Under the pieces are notes generated by a model. The model was not told the origin of the DNA. It ran no database searches and saw nothing but the letters and a program-made list of their open reading frames with translations. From positions 248,001 to 312,000 of the forward strand of contig CAXXIB010000004.1 of the NCBI GenBank assembly GCA_963675925.2: a stretch of 64,000 nt of DNA. Reading direction: 5' to 3'. Both the position numbers and the translations under genes were made by a program. Positions 33,129 to 41,501 of this stretch are shown in pieces; position 1 is the first letter of the stretch; every line of letters starts with the position of its first letter. This DNA comes from CAXXOK01 sp963675925. Its GTDB lineage: Bacteria > Bacillota > Clostridia > Christensenellales > Aristaeellaceae.

Positions 33129-34034
33129 TTATAAAAGCCAGGTCGAAGGCTTGAGCACATTGCCGCGCTTCAGCGCAACTGCGGCGGTTTTATCGCGCAG
33201 GCGCAGCTGTACCCGCTCGCCCTGCTCCACGGCTGCAAATGCCGGAAATGCCTGCAGGGGAAGCGGAACACCATTCAGGAATTGTTTCATCAGCGTTTGA
33301 GGAACCTCTGCAAACGGCAGCCGGTGCAGCACAGCTTCCACCGGGGTGAGCAGTGCTTGCAGGTCCGTGGCCGCGGCCAGTTCATCCAGAGTGATGGTGT
33401 TATCAATGGTAAAAATGCCCGACGCCGTACGCAGTAAAAAGCGCATATGCGCGGGACAGCCAAGTTTCTGTCCGATATCATGGCAGAGCGTTCGGACATA
33501 AAAGCCCTTGGAGCTTTCCAGCCGGATCAATGCGCCGCTGGCGGGCATCATACGCACAAGCTCCAGCGAAAACAGCGTCATCCTGCGGGGCTTTCTTTCC
33601 ACCGTCACCCCTTCGCGTGCCAGTTGGTACAGGGGTTTCCCATCCCGTTTGAGGGCCGAATACATCGGCGGGGTTTGCCACATTTCACCCAGTAGCGTCG
33701 GCAGCAGCTCACGCAGCTGTGCTTCGGTGGGAACCTTATCGCTTGTCTCCGTTACCACGCCCTGCGCATCCTGCGTATCGGTAGCAGTGCCAAAGGCAAC
33801 CTCAGCAATATAGGCCTTATGGTCGTTTTGCAGTTCATCAAACAGGCGCGCGGCCTTGCCAATCATCAGCGGCAGTACACCGGCAGCTTCGGGGTCGAGC
33901 GTGCCGGCATGGCCGACCTTCGCTCCGTAGAAGCGATGGCGCACGATGGCAACCACCCGCGCCGAGCTCATACCCGGCGGTTTCAATACGTTTAAAAATC
34001 CGCTGTAGGGAACGGCTTCAGTGGCCAAGAGCAT
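33129..34034 (-). CDS. truB: tRNA pseudouridine-55 synthase
   Basis: Makes pseudouridine at position 55 of tRNA T-arms. The 301-residue protein has GFLNVLKPPGMSSA, KVGHAGTLDPEAAGVLPLMIG with the catalytic Asp, the YSALKRDGKPLYQLAREG segment, and a C-terminal PUA-like region. It overlaps the nrnA end by 17 bases. The ribosome site GGAGG is only 3 bases before the ATG, so a TTG two codons in could be the true start. Confidence 0.94.
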   Translation of the reverse strand: MLLATEAVPYSGFLNVLKPPGMSSARVVAIVRHRFYGAKVGHAGTLDPEAAGVLPLMIGKAARLFDELQNDHKAYIAEVAFGTATDTQDAQGVVTETSDKVPTEAQLRELLPTLLGEMWQTPPMYSALKRDGKPLYQLAREGVTVERKPRRMTLFSLELVRMMPASGALIRLESSKGFYVRTLCHDIGQKLGCPAHMRFLLRTASGIFTIDNTITLDELAAATDLQALLTPVEAVLHRLPFAEVPQTLMKQFLNGVPLPLQAFPAFAAVEQGERVQLRLRDKTAAVALKRGNVLKPSTWLL

Positions 34035-35019
34035 CCGCCTCCGCGTACGCCTGTGCCAGTTCTGCCTGCAGCAGGTCGGCCGCCTCCATCAGCGGCATGT
34101 GCAGGGTACAACCGGCCGCCAGGCGGTGGCCTCCCCCATCATGCTTCAGCGCGATTTCATCCACCCGGTAAGGCGGCAGGGCACGCAGTGAACATTTCAC
34201 GCTGCCCTCCTGCGTTTCCCGAATCAAATAGGCCAGCCGAACGCCGCCGGTATTAATGGCATAGTTGACAATGCCCTCGCAGTGCTCGCCTACAGGATCA
34301 ATTTCCTGCATGGTTTGATGGTCGATAAACATCCCGGCCACGCGGCCACCGGCGGCATAGCGGAAGGTTGGCAAGGCACGGCTGAGGAGTGCGATGTGTT
34401 CCCTCTCCTTGCGCAAAAACAAAAGGCGCGAATAGTAGCCGATATCAAGGCCCGCTTCCATCAGCTCAGCCATGATTCGAAACGAGTTCGCGTCGGTATT
34501 CTCAAATTGAAAATTCCCCGTATCGGTCGAAAGCCCGATATAGAGGTTTGTGGCTTCCTCCTGCGTGAGCGCCATGCCCTTTGCCTTGAACAGGGAAAAC
34601 ACGATCGATGCGGTGGACGGCGCTTTGGAGTCGATAATATTGATCTGCGCAAAGGCAGGGTTGGTTTCGTGATGGTCGATTTGTGCCGTCAGCGCAGCCG
34701 CCGTAAACATCGGCTCAGCCTTCCCCATTCTGTCCGATGTGCTGACATCGACAGAGATCGCCAGCATATCCTTGCACTGGGGTGTGCACTCCAGCGTGCC
34801 GATACTGTCAAACCCCGGCATAAAGCTCAGCCGCTCGGGCGGGGCAGCTGCCAGCACAATCTGGGTGGGCTTTCCAAGCCGCCGAACCAGACTTTGCAGG
34901 GCCAATGCGCTACCCAGGGTATCGCCATCGGGATCGATATGCGGAAAAATGCACACGCGCTGCGCATGCTCGATCGCCTCAAACAGCTTGACCGTTTCCT
35001 GGTGGTTATTCGTCCTCAT
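34018..35019 (-). CDS. nrnA: DHH/DHHA1 oligoribonuclease / pAp phosphatase
   Basis: Bifunctional nano-RNase and 3'-phosphoadenosine-5'-phosphate phosphatase of the NrnA type. The 332-residue protein has PHIDPDGDTLGSAL, the DHH triad D115-H116-H117, the GLSTDTGNFQFENT strand, and the DHHA1 glycine motif GGGHRLAAGC. GGAGA upstream of ATG 35019 sets the start, overlapping rbfA by 14 bases. Located between rbfA and truB as in other Firmicutes. Confidence 0.93.
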   Translation of the reverse strand: MRTNNHQETVKLFEAIEHAQRVCIFPHIDPDGDTLGSALALQSLVRRLGKPTQIVLAAAPPERLSFMPGFDSIGTLECTPQCKDMLAISVDVSTSDRMGKAEPMFTAAALTAQIDHHETNPAFAQINIIDSKAPSTASIVFSLFKAKGMALTQEEATNLYIGLSTDTGNFQFENTDANSFRIMAELMEAGLDIGYYSRLLFLRKEREHIALLSRALPTFRYAAGGRVAGMFIDHQTMQEIDPVGEHCEGIVNYAINTGGVRLAYLIRETQEGSVKCSLRALPPYRVDEIALKHDGGGHRLAAGCTLHMPLMEAADLLQAELAQAYAEADALGH

Positions 35020-35371
35020 CAGGCGTCTCCTCAGTGTGTACTTTCTTGAGTACATCTGCAATGTGGATGCCGTAAGCGATGTTGTTATCTTCTTCAAACA
35101 GGATTTCCGGTGCGTAGCGGATAATCATGCGTTTGCAGAGACTTCTGCGTACGAAACCGGCCGCTTTTTTCAGCGCGCTGATCATAGCTGTGCGGTCGTC
35201 GTCATTTAAGACGCTGACATAGACTTTTGCATAGCGAAGGTCGCGCGTGACTTCCGCACGGGTGACGGAAAACGTACCCTTGATGCGCGGATCGTGCAGT
35301 TCCTCCCGGATGATGGCGTCGATATGACGCCTGACTTCTTCGTTGACGCGGTCAATGCGTTGGTTGTTCAC
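35006..35371 (-). CDS. rbfA: Ribosome-binding factor A
   Basis: KH-fold factor for late 30S maturation of the 16S 5' end. The 121-residue protein begins RIDRVNEEVRRHIDAIIREEL, includes DPRIKGTFSVTRAEVTRDLRYAKVYVSVL, and ends in an acidic tail. It follows infB after a 127-base gap that contains a strong hairpin. Confidence 0.94.
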   Translation of the reverse strand: MNNQRIDRVNEEVRRHIDAIIREELHDPRIKGTFSVTRAEVTRDLRYAKVYVSVLNDDDRTAMISALKKAAGFVRRSLCKRMIIRYAPEILFEEDNNIAYGIHIADVLKKVHTEETPDEDE

Positions 35372-35407
35372 GGGTGCCTCCTGATGGTTGGTTGGTTTGT
35401 GATAGTC

Positions 35408-35441
35408 ACAGGGGCTGCGAAGCTTGCGCCGCAGCCCCTGT
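35408..35441. repeat. Strong hairpin between infB and rbfA
   Basis: ACAGGGGCTGCG (35408-35419) and its exact complement (35430-35441) with a ten-base loop. No T-run on either side, so it may modulate mRNA processing or partial termination rather than end transcription. TTGACC/TAATAA boxes around 35470-35444 on the minus strand could be a weak internal promoter upstream of it. Confidence 0.55.
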
Positions 35442-35498
35442 TATTATGCGCGTTTTATAGTCTAGGTCAATACGGATAGAACGCGGCCGTTTGGCGGA

Positions 35499-38348
35499 TT
35501 AACGCTCGATTTCTTCCATGACGAAGCACTCGATCGCGTCGCCTTCCTTGATGTCGTTATAGCCGTCCAGGCTCGCACCGCACTCATAGCCCTGTGCCAC
35601 TTCTTTGGCATCGTCCTTGAAGCGTTTGAGGGAGGACAGCTTGCCTTCGAAGATAACCACATTGTCGCGTGTGAGGCGCACCTGCGCGTTGCGCTGGAGC
35701 TTGCCCTCGGTCACGTAGCAACCGGCCACCGTACCGGTACCGGTAACCTGGAACACGTTGCGGACTTCCGCCGTGCCCAGGAAGGTCTCCTTGAACTCGG
35801 GTTCGAGCAGACCCTTCATGGCCTTTTCCACATCCTCGATCGCCTTGTAGATGATACGGTAGATGCGGATGTCCACGCCTTCCTTCTCGGCAGATACTCG
35901 GGCTGTGGCATCCGGGCGGATGTTAAAGCCGATGATAATGGCATTGAAGGTAGAGGCCAGGTTGACATCATGCATGGAGATAGCGCCAACGCCCGAGTGC
36001 AGTACCCGTACGTTGACCTGATCGGTGGACAGCTTTTCAAGCGCTTGCTTGACAGCTTCCACCGAGCCTTGTACGTCGGCCTTGATAATAATGTTGAGGT
36101 TGACAACCTTGCCCTGATCGATCTGGGTGAACAGGTTGTCCAGCGTCACCTTGGTCGCGCTGGCCGAACGGGCAGCTTTGAGCTTGTCCATACGTTCCTG
36201 TGCAACCTGGCGACCAAGATGGTCGTCGGAGATGGCGATCATATCGTCGCCTGCGGTGGGCACTTCGGAGAAACCCATCACTTCCACAGGCTGCGAGGGA
36301 CCCGCGTCTTCCACGCGTTCGCCCTTGTCGTTAATCATTGCGCGGACGCGGCCGGTTGCCGTACCGACAACCACGCTGTCGCCCACATGCAGGGTACCGT
36401 TTCTAAGCAGTACCGTGGCAACAGGGCCGCGGGCCTTGTCCAGCTTAGCTTCGATGATAACACCCTTGGCCATACGGTCGGGGTTGGCACGCAGCTGCAG
36501 AATTTCTGCCTGCAGGAGAATCATCTCAAGCAAGGTATCCACGCCTTCGCCCGTAATAGCGCTGACGGGAACCATAATCGTTTCGCCGCCCCACTCTTCG
36601 GGCACCATCTGGTAGTTGGTGAGGTCTTGCTTGATACGCTCGGGGTTGGCGTTTTCCTTGTCCATCTTGTTGATGGCAACAATGATCGGCACGCCCGATG
36701 CTTTGGCATGGTTGATGGATTCCACGGTCTGGGGCATAACGCCGTCATCGGCGGCAACGACCAGAATCGCGATATCGGTAGACTGGGTACCGCGGGCACG
36801 CATGGCGGTGAAGGCCTCATGACCCGGCGTATCCAGGAAGGTGATCTGCTGATCTTCCACATCGACGGTATACGCACCGATGTGCTGGGTGATACCGCCC
36901 GCTTCGCCCTGGGTTACCTTGGTGTTGCGGATGTAGTCCAGCAGCGAGGTTTTACCATGGTCAACGTGACCCATAATGGTAATAACCGGCGGACGCGGGA
37001 TGAGGTCGCCCTCATCATCTTCGATATCGGTATCGGCCAGAGAATCCTCGGCGGTACGATCCAGCTTCATGGTCAGTTCCACCCCGAATTCGGAGCAGAC
37101 CAGGCTTGCCGTATCATAATCGAGTTCGGAGTTGATGTTGGCCATCACGCCCAGCAGCAGGAGCTTCTTCAAAATGTCACCCGCCGGCTTACCGATGCGT
37201 TCGGTCAGTTCCTTTACGGTAATGGTTTCGGTTGTCATCACTGCCTTATCAATCTTGATGGGTGCCATCATCATCTGTGCGCTGGGCTTGCGGCTGCGGG
37301 CACGGCGGCCGCCGCGTACAACGTCGTCATACAGCATGCCCTGCTTGCTCTGGCGATCCATATGCTTGCGGTTTCTATTCGAACGCTCGGCTTCCCGGCG
37401 CTTGTTGACATAACTTTTCTTGTTGGGATCGTAATTGCTTACGCGCTCCTTGCCTGCGGCAGGTGCTATAGCCGGCGCGGCTGGCGGACGGCCAGCTGGC
37501 GGACGCCCGGCCGGGGGACGACCCGGGCCACCTTGCGGGGCGGCGGGACGGCCAAAGGGACGCTGTCCCTGCGGGTTGGCAGGTCTGCCATAGGGGCCCT
37601 GCGGGTTGGCAGGTCTGCCATAGGGACCCTGCGGGTTCGCCGGGCGACCATAGGGACCCTGCGGATTGGCAGGTCTACCATAAGGGCCTTGCGGATTGGC
37701 GGGGCGGCCATAGGGGCCTTGCGGGTTTGCCGGACGGCCATACGGGCCCTGCGGGTTCGCCGGGCGACCATAGGGACCCTGCGGATTGGCAGGTCTGCCA
37801 TACGGGCCTTGCGGATTCGCCGGACGGCCATACGGACGCTGCGGGGCAGCGGGCTGGGCAGTCGGTGCAGGCGCAGCCGGTTTTGCAACGGGCTGGGCAG
37901 GCACCGCTTCCTTGGCAGGCTCTTTTGCTGTTTCTGTTTGTGCCGGGGCTTTCTCCGGGTCTGCAGCGGTTGTTTCCGCTTGCGCAGGTGCCGCTTTTTT
38001 CGCCGGGGCAGGTGTATCCTCTGCCACAGGCGTTTTCTCGGCTGCAGGCTCGGCCTTGGGCGCTTCTTTCGGTTCAGCCTTTGCTTCCACTACAGGCTCG
38101 GCAGCGGCTTCTTCCTCCACGTCCGGCATGGTATACGCCTTGGTATGGGTTTGTGCCAGGCGTTCCTGCTCGGCGAGCATCTCCTCTTCCCGGCGGATCT
38201 CCTCCTCGCGGAGATATTGGTTTTCCATTTTACGCAGCGTGTGCATCAGCACATCCGCACCTTTGCGCACATCAGCAACGGATTCCATTACGGTTTCCGA
38301 GCTTTGGAGAAGATCCTTGGTTGCGTCTTTGAGATTGGTTTTGGCCAT
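35499..38348 (-). CDS. infB: Translation initiation factor IF-2
   Basis: GTPase that delivers initiator tRNA. The 949-residue protein has an N-terminal helical/charged region, an Ala/Pro/Glu-rich stretch, and nine copies of a ten-residue unit (PYGRPANPQG) at ~170-259. A Gly/Pro/Arg tail, an IF2_N domain (ITVKELTERIGKPAGDILKKL), the G domain with GHVDHGKTS (~460), DTPGHEAF and NKMD, and C-terminal domains follow. The C-terminal G domain and C1/C2 are normal. The repeat part is unusual in its regularity. infB starts 2 bases after the ylxQ stop. Confidence 0.97.
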   Translation of the reverse strand: MAKTNLKDATKDLLQSSETVMESVADVRKGADVLMHTLRKMENQYLREEEIRREEEMLAEQERLAQTHTKAYTMPDVEEEAAAEPVVEAKAEPKEAPKAEPAAEKTPVAEDTPAPAKKAAPAQAETTAADPEKAPAQTETAKEPAKEAVPAQPVAKPAAPAPTAQPAAPQRPYGRPANPQGPYGRPANPQGPYGRPANPQGPYGRPANPQGPYGRPANPQGPYGRPANPQGPYGRPANPQGPYGRPANPQGPYGRPANPQGQRPFGRPAAPQGGPGRPPAGRPPAGRPPAAPAIAPAAGKERVSNYDPNKKSYVNKRREAERSNRNRKHMDRQSKQGMLYDDVVRGGRRARSRKPSAQMMMAPIKIDKAVMTTETITVKELTERIGKPAGDILKKLLLLGVMANINSELDYDTASLVCSEFGVELTMKLDRTAEDSLADTDIEDDEGDLIPRPPVITIMGHVDHGKTSLLDYIRNTKVTQGEAGGITQHIGAYTVDVEDQQITFLDTPGHEAFTAMRARGTQSTDIAILVVAADDGVMPQTVESINHAKASGVPIIVAINKMDKENANPERIKQDLTNYQMVPEEWGGETIMVPVSAITGEGVDTLLEMILLQAEILQLRANPDRMAKGVIIEAKLDKARGPVATVLLRNGTLHVGDSVVVGTATGRVRAMINDKGERVEDAGPSQPVEVMGFSEVPTAGDDMIAISDDHLGRQVAQERMDKLKAARSASATKVTLDNLFTQIDQGKVVNLNIIIKADVQGSVEAVKQALEKLSTDQVNVRVLHSGVGAISMHDVNLASTFNAIIIGFNIRPDATARVSAEKEGVDIRIYRIIYKAIEDVEKAMKGLLEPEFKETFLGTAEVRNVFQVTGTGTVAGCYVTEGKLQRNAQVRLTRDNVVIFEGKLSSLKRFKDDAKEVAQGYECGASLDGYNDIKEGDAIECFVMEEIER
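37571..37840. repeat. Nine-unit 30-bp tandem repeat within infB
   Basis: Nine consecutive 30-base units each encode PYGRPANPQG. Units differ mostly at synonymous sites. Units 3 (37631-37660) and 7 (37751-37780) are identical at every base, and units 4 and 8 nearly so, suggesting a 120-base (four-unit) duplication on top of the basic repeat. No spacers, so it is a coding minisatellite, not a CRISPR array. Confidence 0.95.
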
Positions 38349-38350
38349 GT

Positions 38351-38731
38351 TTACGCTTGCACCCCCGCAATATCTGCACGATCGTTAGTATCATTGTTCT
38401 GTTGCTGCTTGATAACGGCTTCGTCCGGTACTAGCTCTCTGAGCTTCCCGGCCATCGTTCCCTGCCTGACAGCAGCTGCCATTGCGCCGCTTCTGCCCAG
38501 TGCTCCGGCTATCAGGCCTTCAGGCACGCCGTAAAGCGGTACATGATGGCTATAACAGGCGTTGCGAAATCGCTTATGGGACGTCTCTGTGCTGCTTACA
38601 TCCAATAGCACCAGTGCAGTGCTTTTCTTGCGCACGGCGTCCACGATTGCATCCTGCCCGAGAATCACTTGTCCGGCCCGATGGCACAGACCCAGAAATC
38701 CCCGGAGTTTCCCCCATTCCCGCTCCGTCAA
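38351..38731 (-). CDS. ylxQ: L7Ae-family RNA-binding protein YlxQ
   Basis: A 126-residue kink-turn-binding protein of the L7Ae/L30e fold, the usual neighbour of infB and rnpM in Firmicutes. Visible: LGLCHRAGQVILGQDAIVDAVRKKSTALVLLD and the HHVPLYGVPEGLIAGALGR segment that contacts k-turn RNA, plus a polar C-terminal tail. Overlaps rnpM by 4 bases. The cellular RNA partner is not settled for this family. Confidence 0.9.
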   Translation of the reverse strand: MTEREWGKLRGFLGLCHRAGQVILGQDAIVDAVRKKSTALVLLDVSSTETSHKRFRNACYSHHVPLYGVPEGLIAGALGRSGAMAAAVRQGTMAGKLRELVPDEAVIKQQQNNDTNDRADIAGVQA

Positions 38732-39021
38732 GGCGTGTCCTCCTTATGTAAAAGCCGCTCCATGGTTTCCGTCAGCGCTTGTACAGCGTCTGTGCTAAGC
38801 CGTGTTTCCAGGGCACGGTCAAGCTGCCTTTGCTTGAGCGCACGTTTGAGACACGCAGCATCGTAGCAAACATAAGCACCACGCCCGGCTTTTTTACCTG
38901 TCGTATCCAGCGTAACCTCGCCTTCGGGCGAGCGCACCGCACGCAATAGCTCCTTCTTGGGCTTCATCTCGCGGCAGCCTACGCACATGCGCATGGGAAT
39001 TTTCCTGGGTTTAGGCGGCAT
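38728..39021 (-). CDS. rnpM: RNase P modulator RnpM (YlxR)
   Basis: A 97-residue basic YlxR/DUF448 protein; Bacillus YlxR binds RNase P RNA and modulates its activity. Motifs: IPMRMCVGCREMKPKKELLRAVRSP, then KKAGRGAYVCYDAACLKRALKQRQL. The Cys pairs C-x-x-C and a later C-x4-C are present. Start 14 bases after the nusA stop; the next gene overlaps by ATGA. Confidence 0.92.
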   Translation of the reverse strand: MPPKPRKIPMRMCVGCREMKPKKELLRAVRSPEGEVTLDTTGKKAGRGAYVCYDAACLKRALKQRQLDRALETRLSTDAVQALTETMERLLHKEDTP

Positions 39022-39035
39022 TCATTTCCTCCAGA

Positions 39036-40274
39036 TTACAAGGTGTCATCCTCGTCTTCGGACTCCAGGTCGATGTCTTTAAGTTCCGGCAGACCCGCTT
39101 CCGGGTCGAACGGCTGGGCAGTTTCGTCGACATATTCTTGATAGCCCAACGCTTCGCCATAGACTTCCGTGGGCATTTCAAACATTTCCACGGCCTGCGA
39201 CTGGCTTTTGATATCAATACGCCAGCCGGTCAGCTTGGCGGCCAGGCGGGCGTTTTGCCCTTCTTTGCCAATAGCCAGGCTTAGCTGGTTATCCGGCACC
39301 ACAACGCGGCAGGCCTTTTCTTCCTCGGCCACAAACACGCTTAGCACATGCGCCGGGTTCAAGGCATTGGCGATAAACTCCGCCGGGTCGGGCGACCACT
39401 TGATGATGTCAATCTTCTCGTTTTTCAGCTCCGCAACGACCTTGTCCACGCGGTTGCCGCGCGGGCCAACGCATGCGCCGACGGGATCAATCACGGCATC
39501 GGTGGAAAACACCGCCATTTTGGTGCGGCTACCGGCTTCGCGTGCGATGGACTTAACCTGCACAACGCCTGCGGCAATTTCCGGCACTTCCATTTCAAAC
39601 AAGCGCTTGACCAGTCCCGGATGTACACGGCTGACGCGCACCTGCGGCCCACGGATCATTTCGCGGCCGGAGCGGTTAACTTCCAGCACATACACTTTGA
39701 TATGGTCATCGGAATGATATTCCTCGCCGGGAATCCATTCGCTGCGCTCCAAAATACCTTCGGTACGCCCCAGTTCCACATACGCGGCGTTGGTTTCCAC
39801 GCGCTGGACAATGGCAGTTAGGATTTCGTTTTCCTTCTCGGAATACTCATCGTAAATCTTGCCCTGTTCGGCTTCGCGGATGCGCTGGATAATCACCTGC
39901 TTGGCTGTCTGCGCGGCTGTGCGCAGGAAGCCTGTGGGTGTTACATCGATCTCGGCAATATCCCCCACCTGGTAATCCGGGCGGATTTGCTGGGCTTCTT
40001 CCAGCGTGATTTGCACGGTGGCATCTTCCACCTCGTCGGTGATCAGCTTGCGCGCAAACACCTGCGCCACACCCGTGTGTCGGTCGAGGGTGACCGAGAG
40101 GTTTGCCGGCGGGGCTTCATAGCGCGCGACATTGCGCTTATAGGCAGCCTTCAGGGCTTCTTCAATCGCGTTAAATAACAAATCCTCGCTGATTTCTTTT
40201 TCCGAAGCGAGCATATGCACCGCGTTGATGATTTCCTTGTCCCGGTTTTCAACTTGCATCTTCTTTGCCGCCAT
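39036..40274 (-). CDS. nusA: Transcription termination/antitermination factor NusA
   Basis: RNA-polymerase-bound elongation, pausing and termination factor. The 412-residue protein has the N-terminal polymerase-binding domain (EISEDLLFNAIEEALKAAYKR), an S1 domain, and two KH domains (ACVGPRGNRVDKVVAELKNEKIDII; LAIGKEGQNARLAAKLTGWRIDI), ending in an acidic tail. It lacks the C-terminal acidic repeats of E. coli NusA, as usual in Firmicutes. Twelve bases separate it from rimP. Confidence 0.96.
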   Translation of the reverse strand: MAAKKMQVENRDKEIINAVHMLASEKEISEDLLFNAIEEALKAAYKRNVARYEAPPANLSVTLDRHTGVAQVFARKLITDEVEDATVQITLEEAQQIRPDYQVGDIAEIDVTPTGFLRTAAQTAKQVIIQRIREAEQGKIYDEYSEKENEILTAIVQRVETNAAYVELGRTEGILERSEWIPGEEYHSDDHIKVYVLEVNRSGREMIRGPQVRVSRVHPGLVKRLFEMEVPEIAAGVVQVKSIAREAGSRTKMAVFSTDAVIDPVGACVGPRGNRVDKVVAELKNEKIDIIKWSPDPAEFIANALNPAHVLSVFVAEEEKACRVVVPDNQLSLAIGKEGQNARLAAKLTGWRIDIKSQSQAVEMFEMPTEVYGEALGYQEYVDETAQPFDPEAGLPELKDIDLESEDEDDTL

Positions 40275-40286
40275 ACTTTAAAACTC

Positions 40287-40766
40287 CTATTCCTCTTCGT
40301 CTATCATCTGCACTACTGGTTTAATCAATGCAACCGCCTTGCGCGGGAAGGACTTTGTATTCCCGTCCGGCAAGGTGATGGATACGGTATCATCGTCCAT
40401 GCTCTGGAGCGTGCCCGTGTACTGCTTGGCACCATCCAGCTTTGCAAACAGGCGGATTTCCACCGCGTCGCCCTTGCGCTTTTCAAAATCGCGCTGGTTT
40501 TTCACCGGGCGGTCTGCCCCGGGGCTGGAGACCTCTAAGTAGTCATAATTGATGTCATCCAGTTTGGGCTGTACTGCCTTGTGGAAGCGCTCGCAGTCAT
40601 TTAGCGTGATGCCGGTTTCGCTGTCAATATACATACACAGCACCTGGCCATCTGGTTCCTTTTGCAGGGTGACTTCGACAAGCTCAAACCCCTGTTCGTC
40701 AGCAACGTTCTGGGCAATCATCCGTGCCGTGTTGACCTGCGATGCACCCGGGTTATTCTTCACCAT
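40287..40766 (-). CDS. rimP: Ribosome maturation factor RimP
   Basis: 30S assembly factor acting with S12 and S19. The 159-residue product shows VADEQGFELVEVTLQKE, the YLEVSSPGADRPVKNQRDFEKRKGD signature, and an SH3-like C-terminal domain. GGAGG four bases before ATG 40766 sets the start; six codons upstream are in frame but unlikely to be used. First gene of the nusA operon, behind a ~200-nt leader. Confidence 0.93.
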   Translation of the reverse strand: MVKNNPGASQVNTARMIAQNVADEQGFELVEVTLQKEPDGQVLCMYIDSETGITLNDCERFHKAVQPKLDDINYDYLEVSSPGADRPVKNQRDFEKRKGDAVEIRLFAKLDGAKQYTGTLQSMDDDTVSITLPDGNTKSFPRKAVALIKPVVQMIDEEE

Positions 40767-40786
40767 GTATCCTCCGACAGGCAATC

Positions 40787-40814
40787 AAAAAGAGCGGCCA
40801 ATACTGCCTCTCTT
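40787..40814 (-). terminator. Second candidate attenuator in the rimP-nusA leader
   Basis: Minus strand AAGAG, A, GGC, seven-base loop, GCC, G, CTCTT, then TTT: an eight-pair stem with one A-G mismatch followed by T5 overall. It lies ~11 bases upstream of the rimP ribosome site. Confidence 0.5.
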
Positions 40815-40828
40815 CATCCGCTGTATCG

Positions 40829-40859
40829 AAAAAACAGGAAAGCGATTTTGTTCGCCTGT
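40829..40859 (-). terminator. First candidate attenuator in the rimP-nusA leader
   Basis: Minus strand ACAG-GCGA, loop, TCGC, four-base bulge, CTGT, then six T. An imperfect stem followed by a good T-run, the type of weak intrinsic terminator that depends on NusA. Confidence 0.55.
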
Positions 40860-40975
40860 CTGGCTGTTCTTCCGCCCTGCGGCAAAGGAGGCAATACCCA
40901 CTCTTTCAGTAAACCCTTCTTTCTAAAACTGCTAGATCATTACAATCATCACAAATCATATGCAAAAGCACGATG

Positions 40976-41004
40976 AGTATAGCACATGATTGCCCGAAAC
41001 ACAA
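40976..41004 (-). promoter_or_regulatory. Promoter of the rimP-nusA operon
   Basis: Minus strand TTGTGT (41004-40999) and TATACT (40981-40976), 17-bp spacer. Transcription would start near 40969, giving a leader of about 200 nt before rimP. The 308-base gap 40767-41074 thus holds this promoter, the leader with two candidate attenuators, and a hairpin at 41033-41067. Confidence 0.6.
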
Positions 41005-41032
41005 GCAATTTCGGCATTTTGCGGTTTTCACG

Positions 41033-41067
41033 GCATCTGCGCAGCCCCGCGTACTTGCGCATGATGC
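41033..41067. terminator. Hairpin downstream of the GNAT gene
   Basis: GCATC-T-GCGCA and TGCGC-AT-GATGC form a ten-pair stem with a small internal loop, eight bases after the acetyltransferase stop (minus strand). No T-run, so its termination strength is uncertain. Confidence 0.4.
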
Positions 41068-41074
41068 TGTGCCC

Positions 41075-41482
41075 CTACGCCTTGACTTTCATCATGGCGA
41101 TGCATCCGCACGCCAGACTGCTTTGAAACCCGCAGCTTTCATAAAACCCGCGGCTTTTCGGCTGATCGTCAGTCAGTAGTATTTTCTGATAAACATCGGG
41201 GTATAAAGCATTCATAGCTGCAAGCAAGCGCTTGCCGATGCCCCGGCGCTGGTGCGTTTTGAGCACAATGATGTCCTGCATGTACAGGATGGACGCACCA
41301 TCCCCTACCGCACGCACCATGCCGACGATGGTCTCTGCCTCCGCCGCAACCAGCACGGTCAGCGATTGGTCCAGCGCTGCGGTAAGCATGTCCGGGCGCT
41401 TGGTGTAATTCAGCCATCCCGCATCATGGTACAGGGCTATTATACCCTGCCTGTCCTGTAGAGTCGCTTCTCTGATTTGCAT
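41075..41482 (-). CDS. GNAT-family N-acetyltransferase
   Basis: A 135-residue GNAT protein with an N-terminal IREATLQDRQGIIALYHDAGW, the acetyl-CoA-binding loop HQRRGIGKRLLAAM, and the GFYESCGFQ terminal motif. Acceptor substrate unknown. AAGGAG before ATG 41482 sets the start; it lies 19 bases after the GH39 gene in the same direction and is probably co-transcribed with it, which does not by itself imply a role in xylan use. Confidence 0.8.
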   Translation of the reverse strand: MQIREATLQDRQGIIALYHDAGWLNYTKRPDMLTAALDQSLTVLVAAEAETIVGMVRAVGDGASILYMQDIIVLKTHQRRGIGKRLLAAMNALYPDVYQKILLTDDQPKSRGFYESCGFQSSLACGCIAMMKVKA

Positions 41483-41501
41483 GCCACAGGACTCCTTTTC
41501 G

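Noticed and set aside
37571..37840. Regular 30-base direct repeats resembling a CRISPR array
   Set aside because: Units are contiguous with no spacers, stay in frame with infB and encode a clean decapeptide; no cas genes nearby.
35970..38534. 854-codon open frame antisense to infB
   Set aside because: Frame opened by GC-rich codon use and the repeat; low-complexity product, no ribosome site, and infB is certain on the other strand.
40767..40969. T-box or ribosomal-protein leader in front of rimP
   Set aside because: No T-box core sequence is present; the two imperfect terminators explain the structure better.
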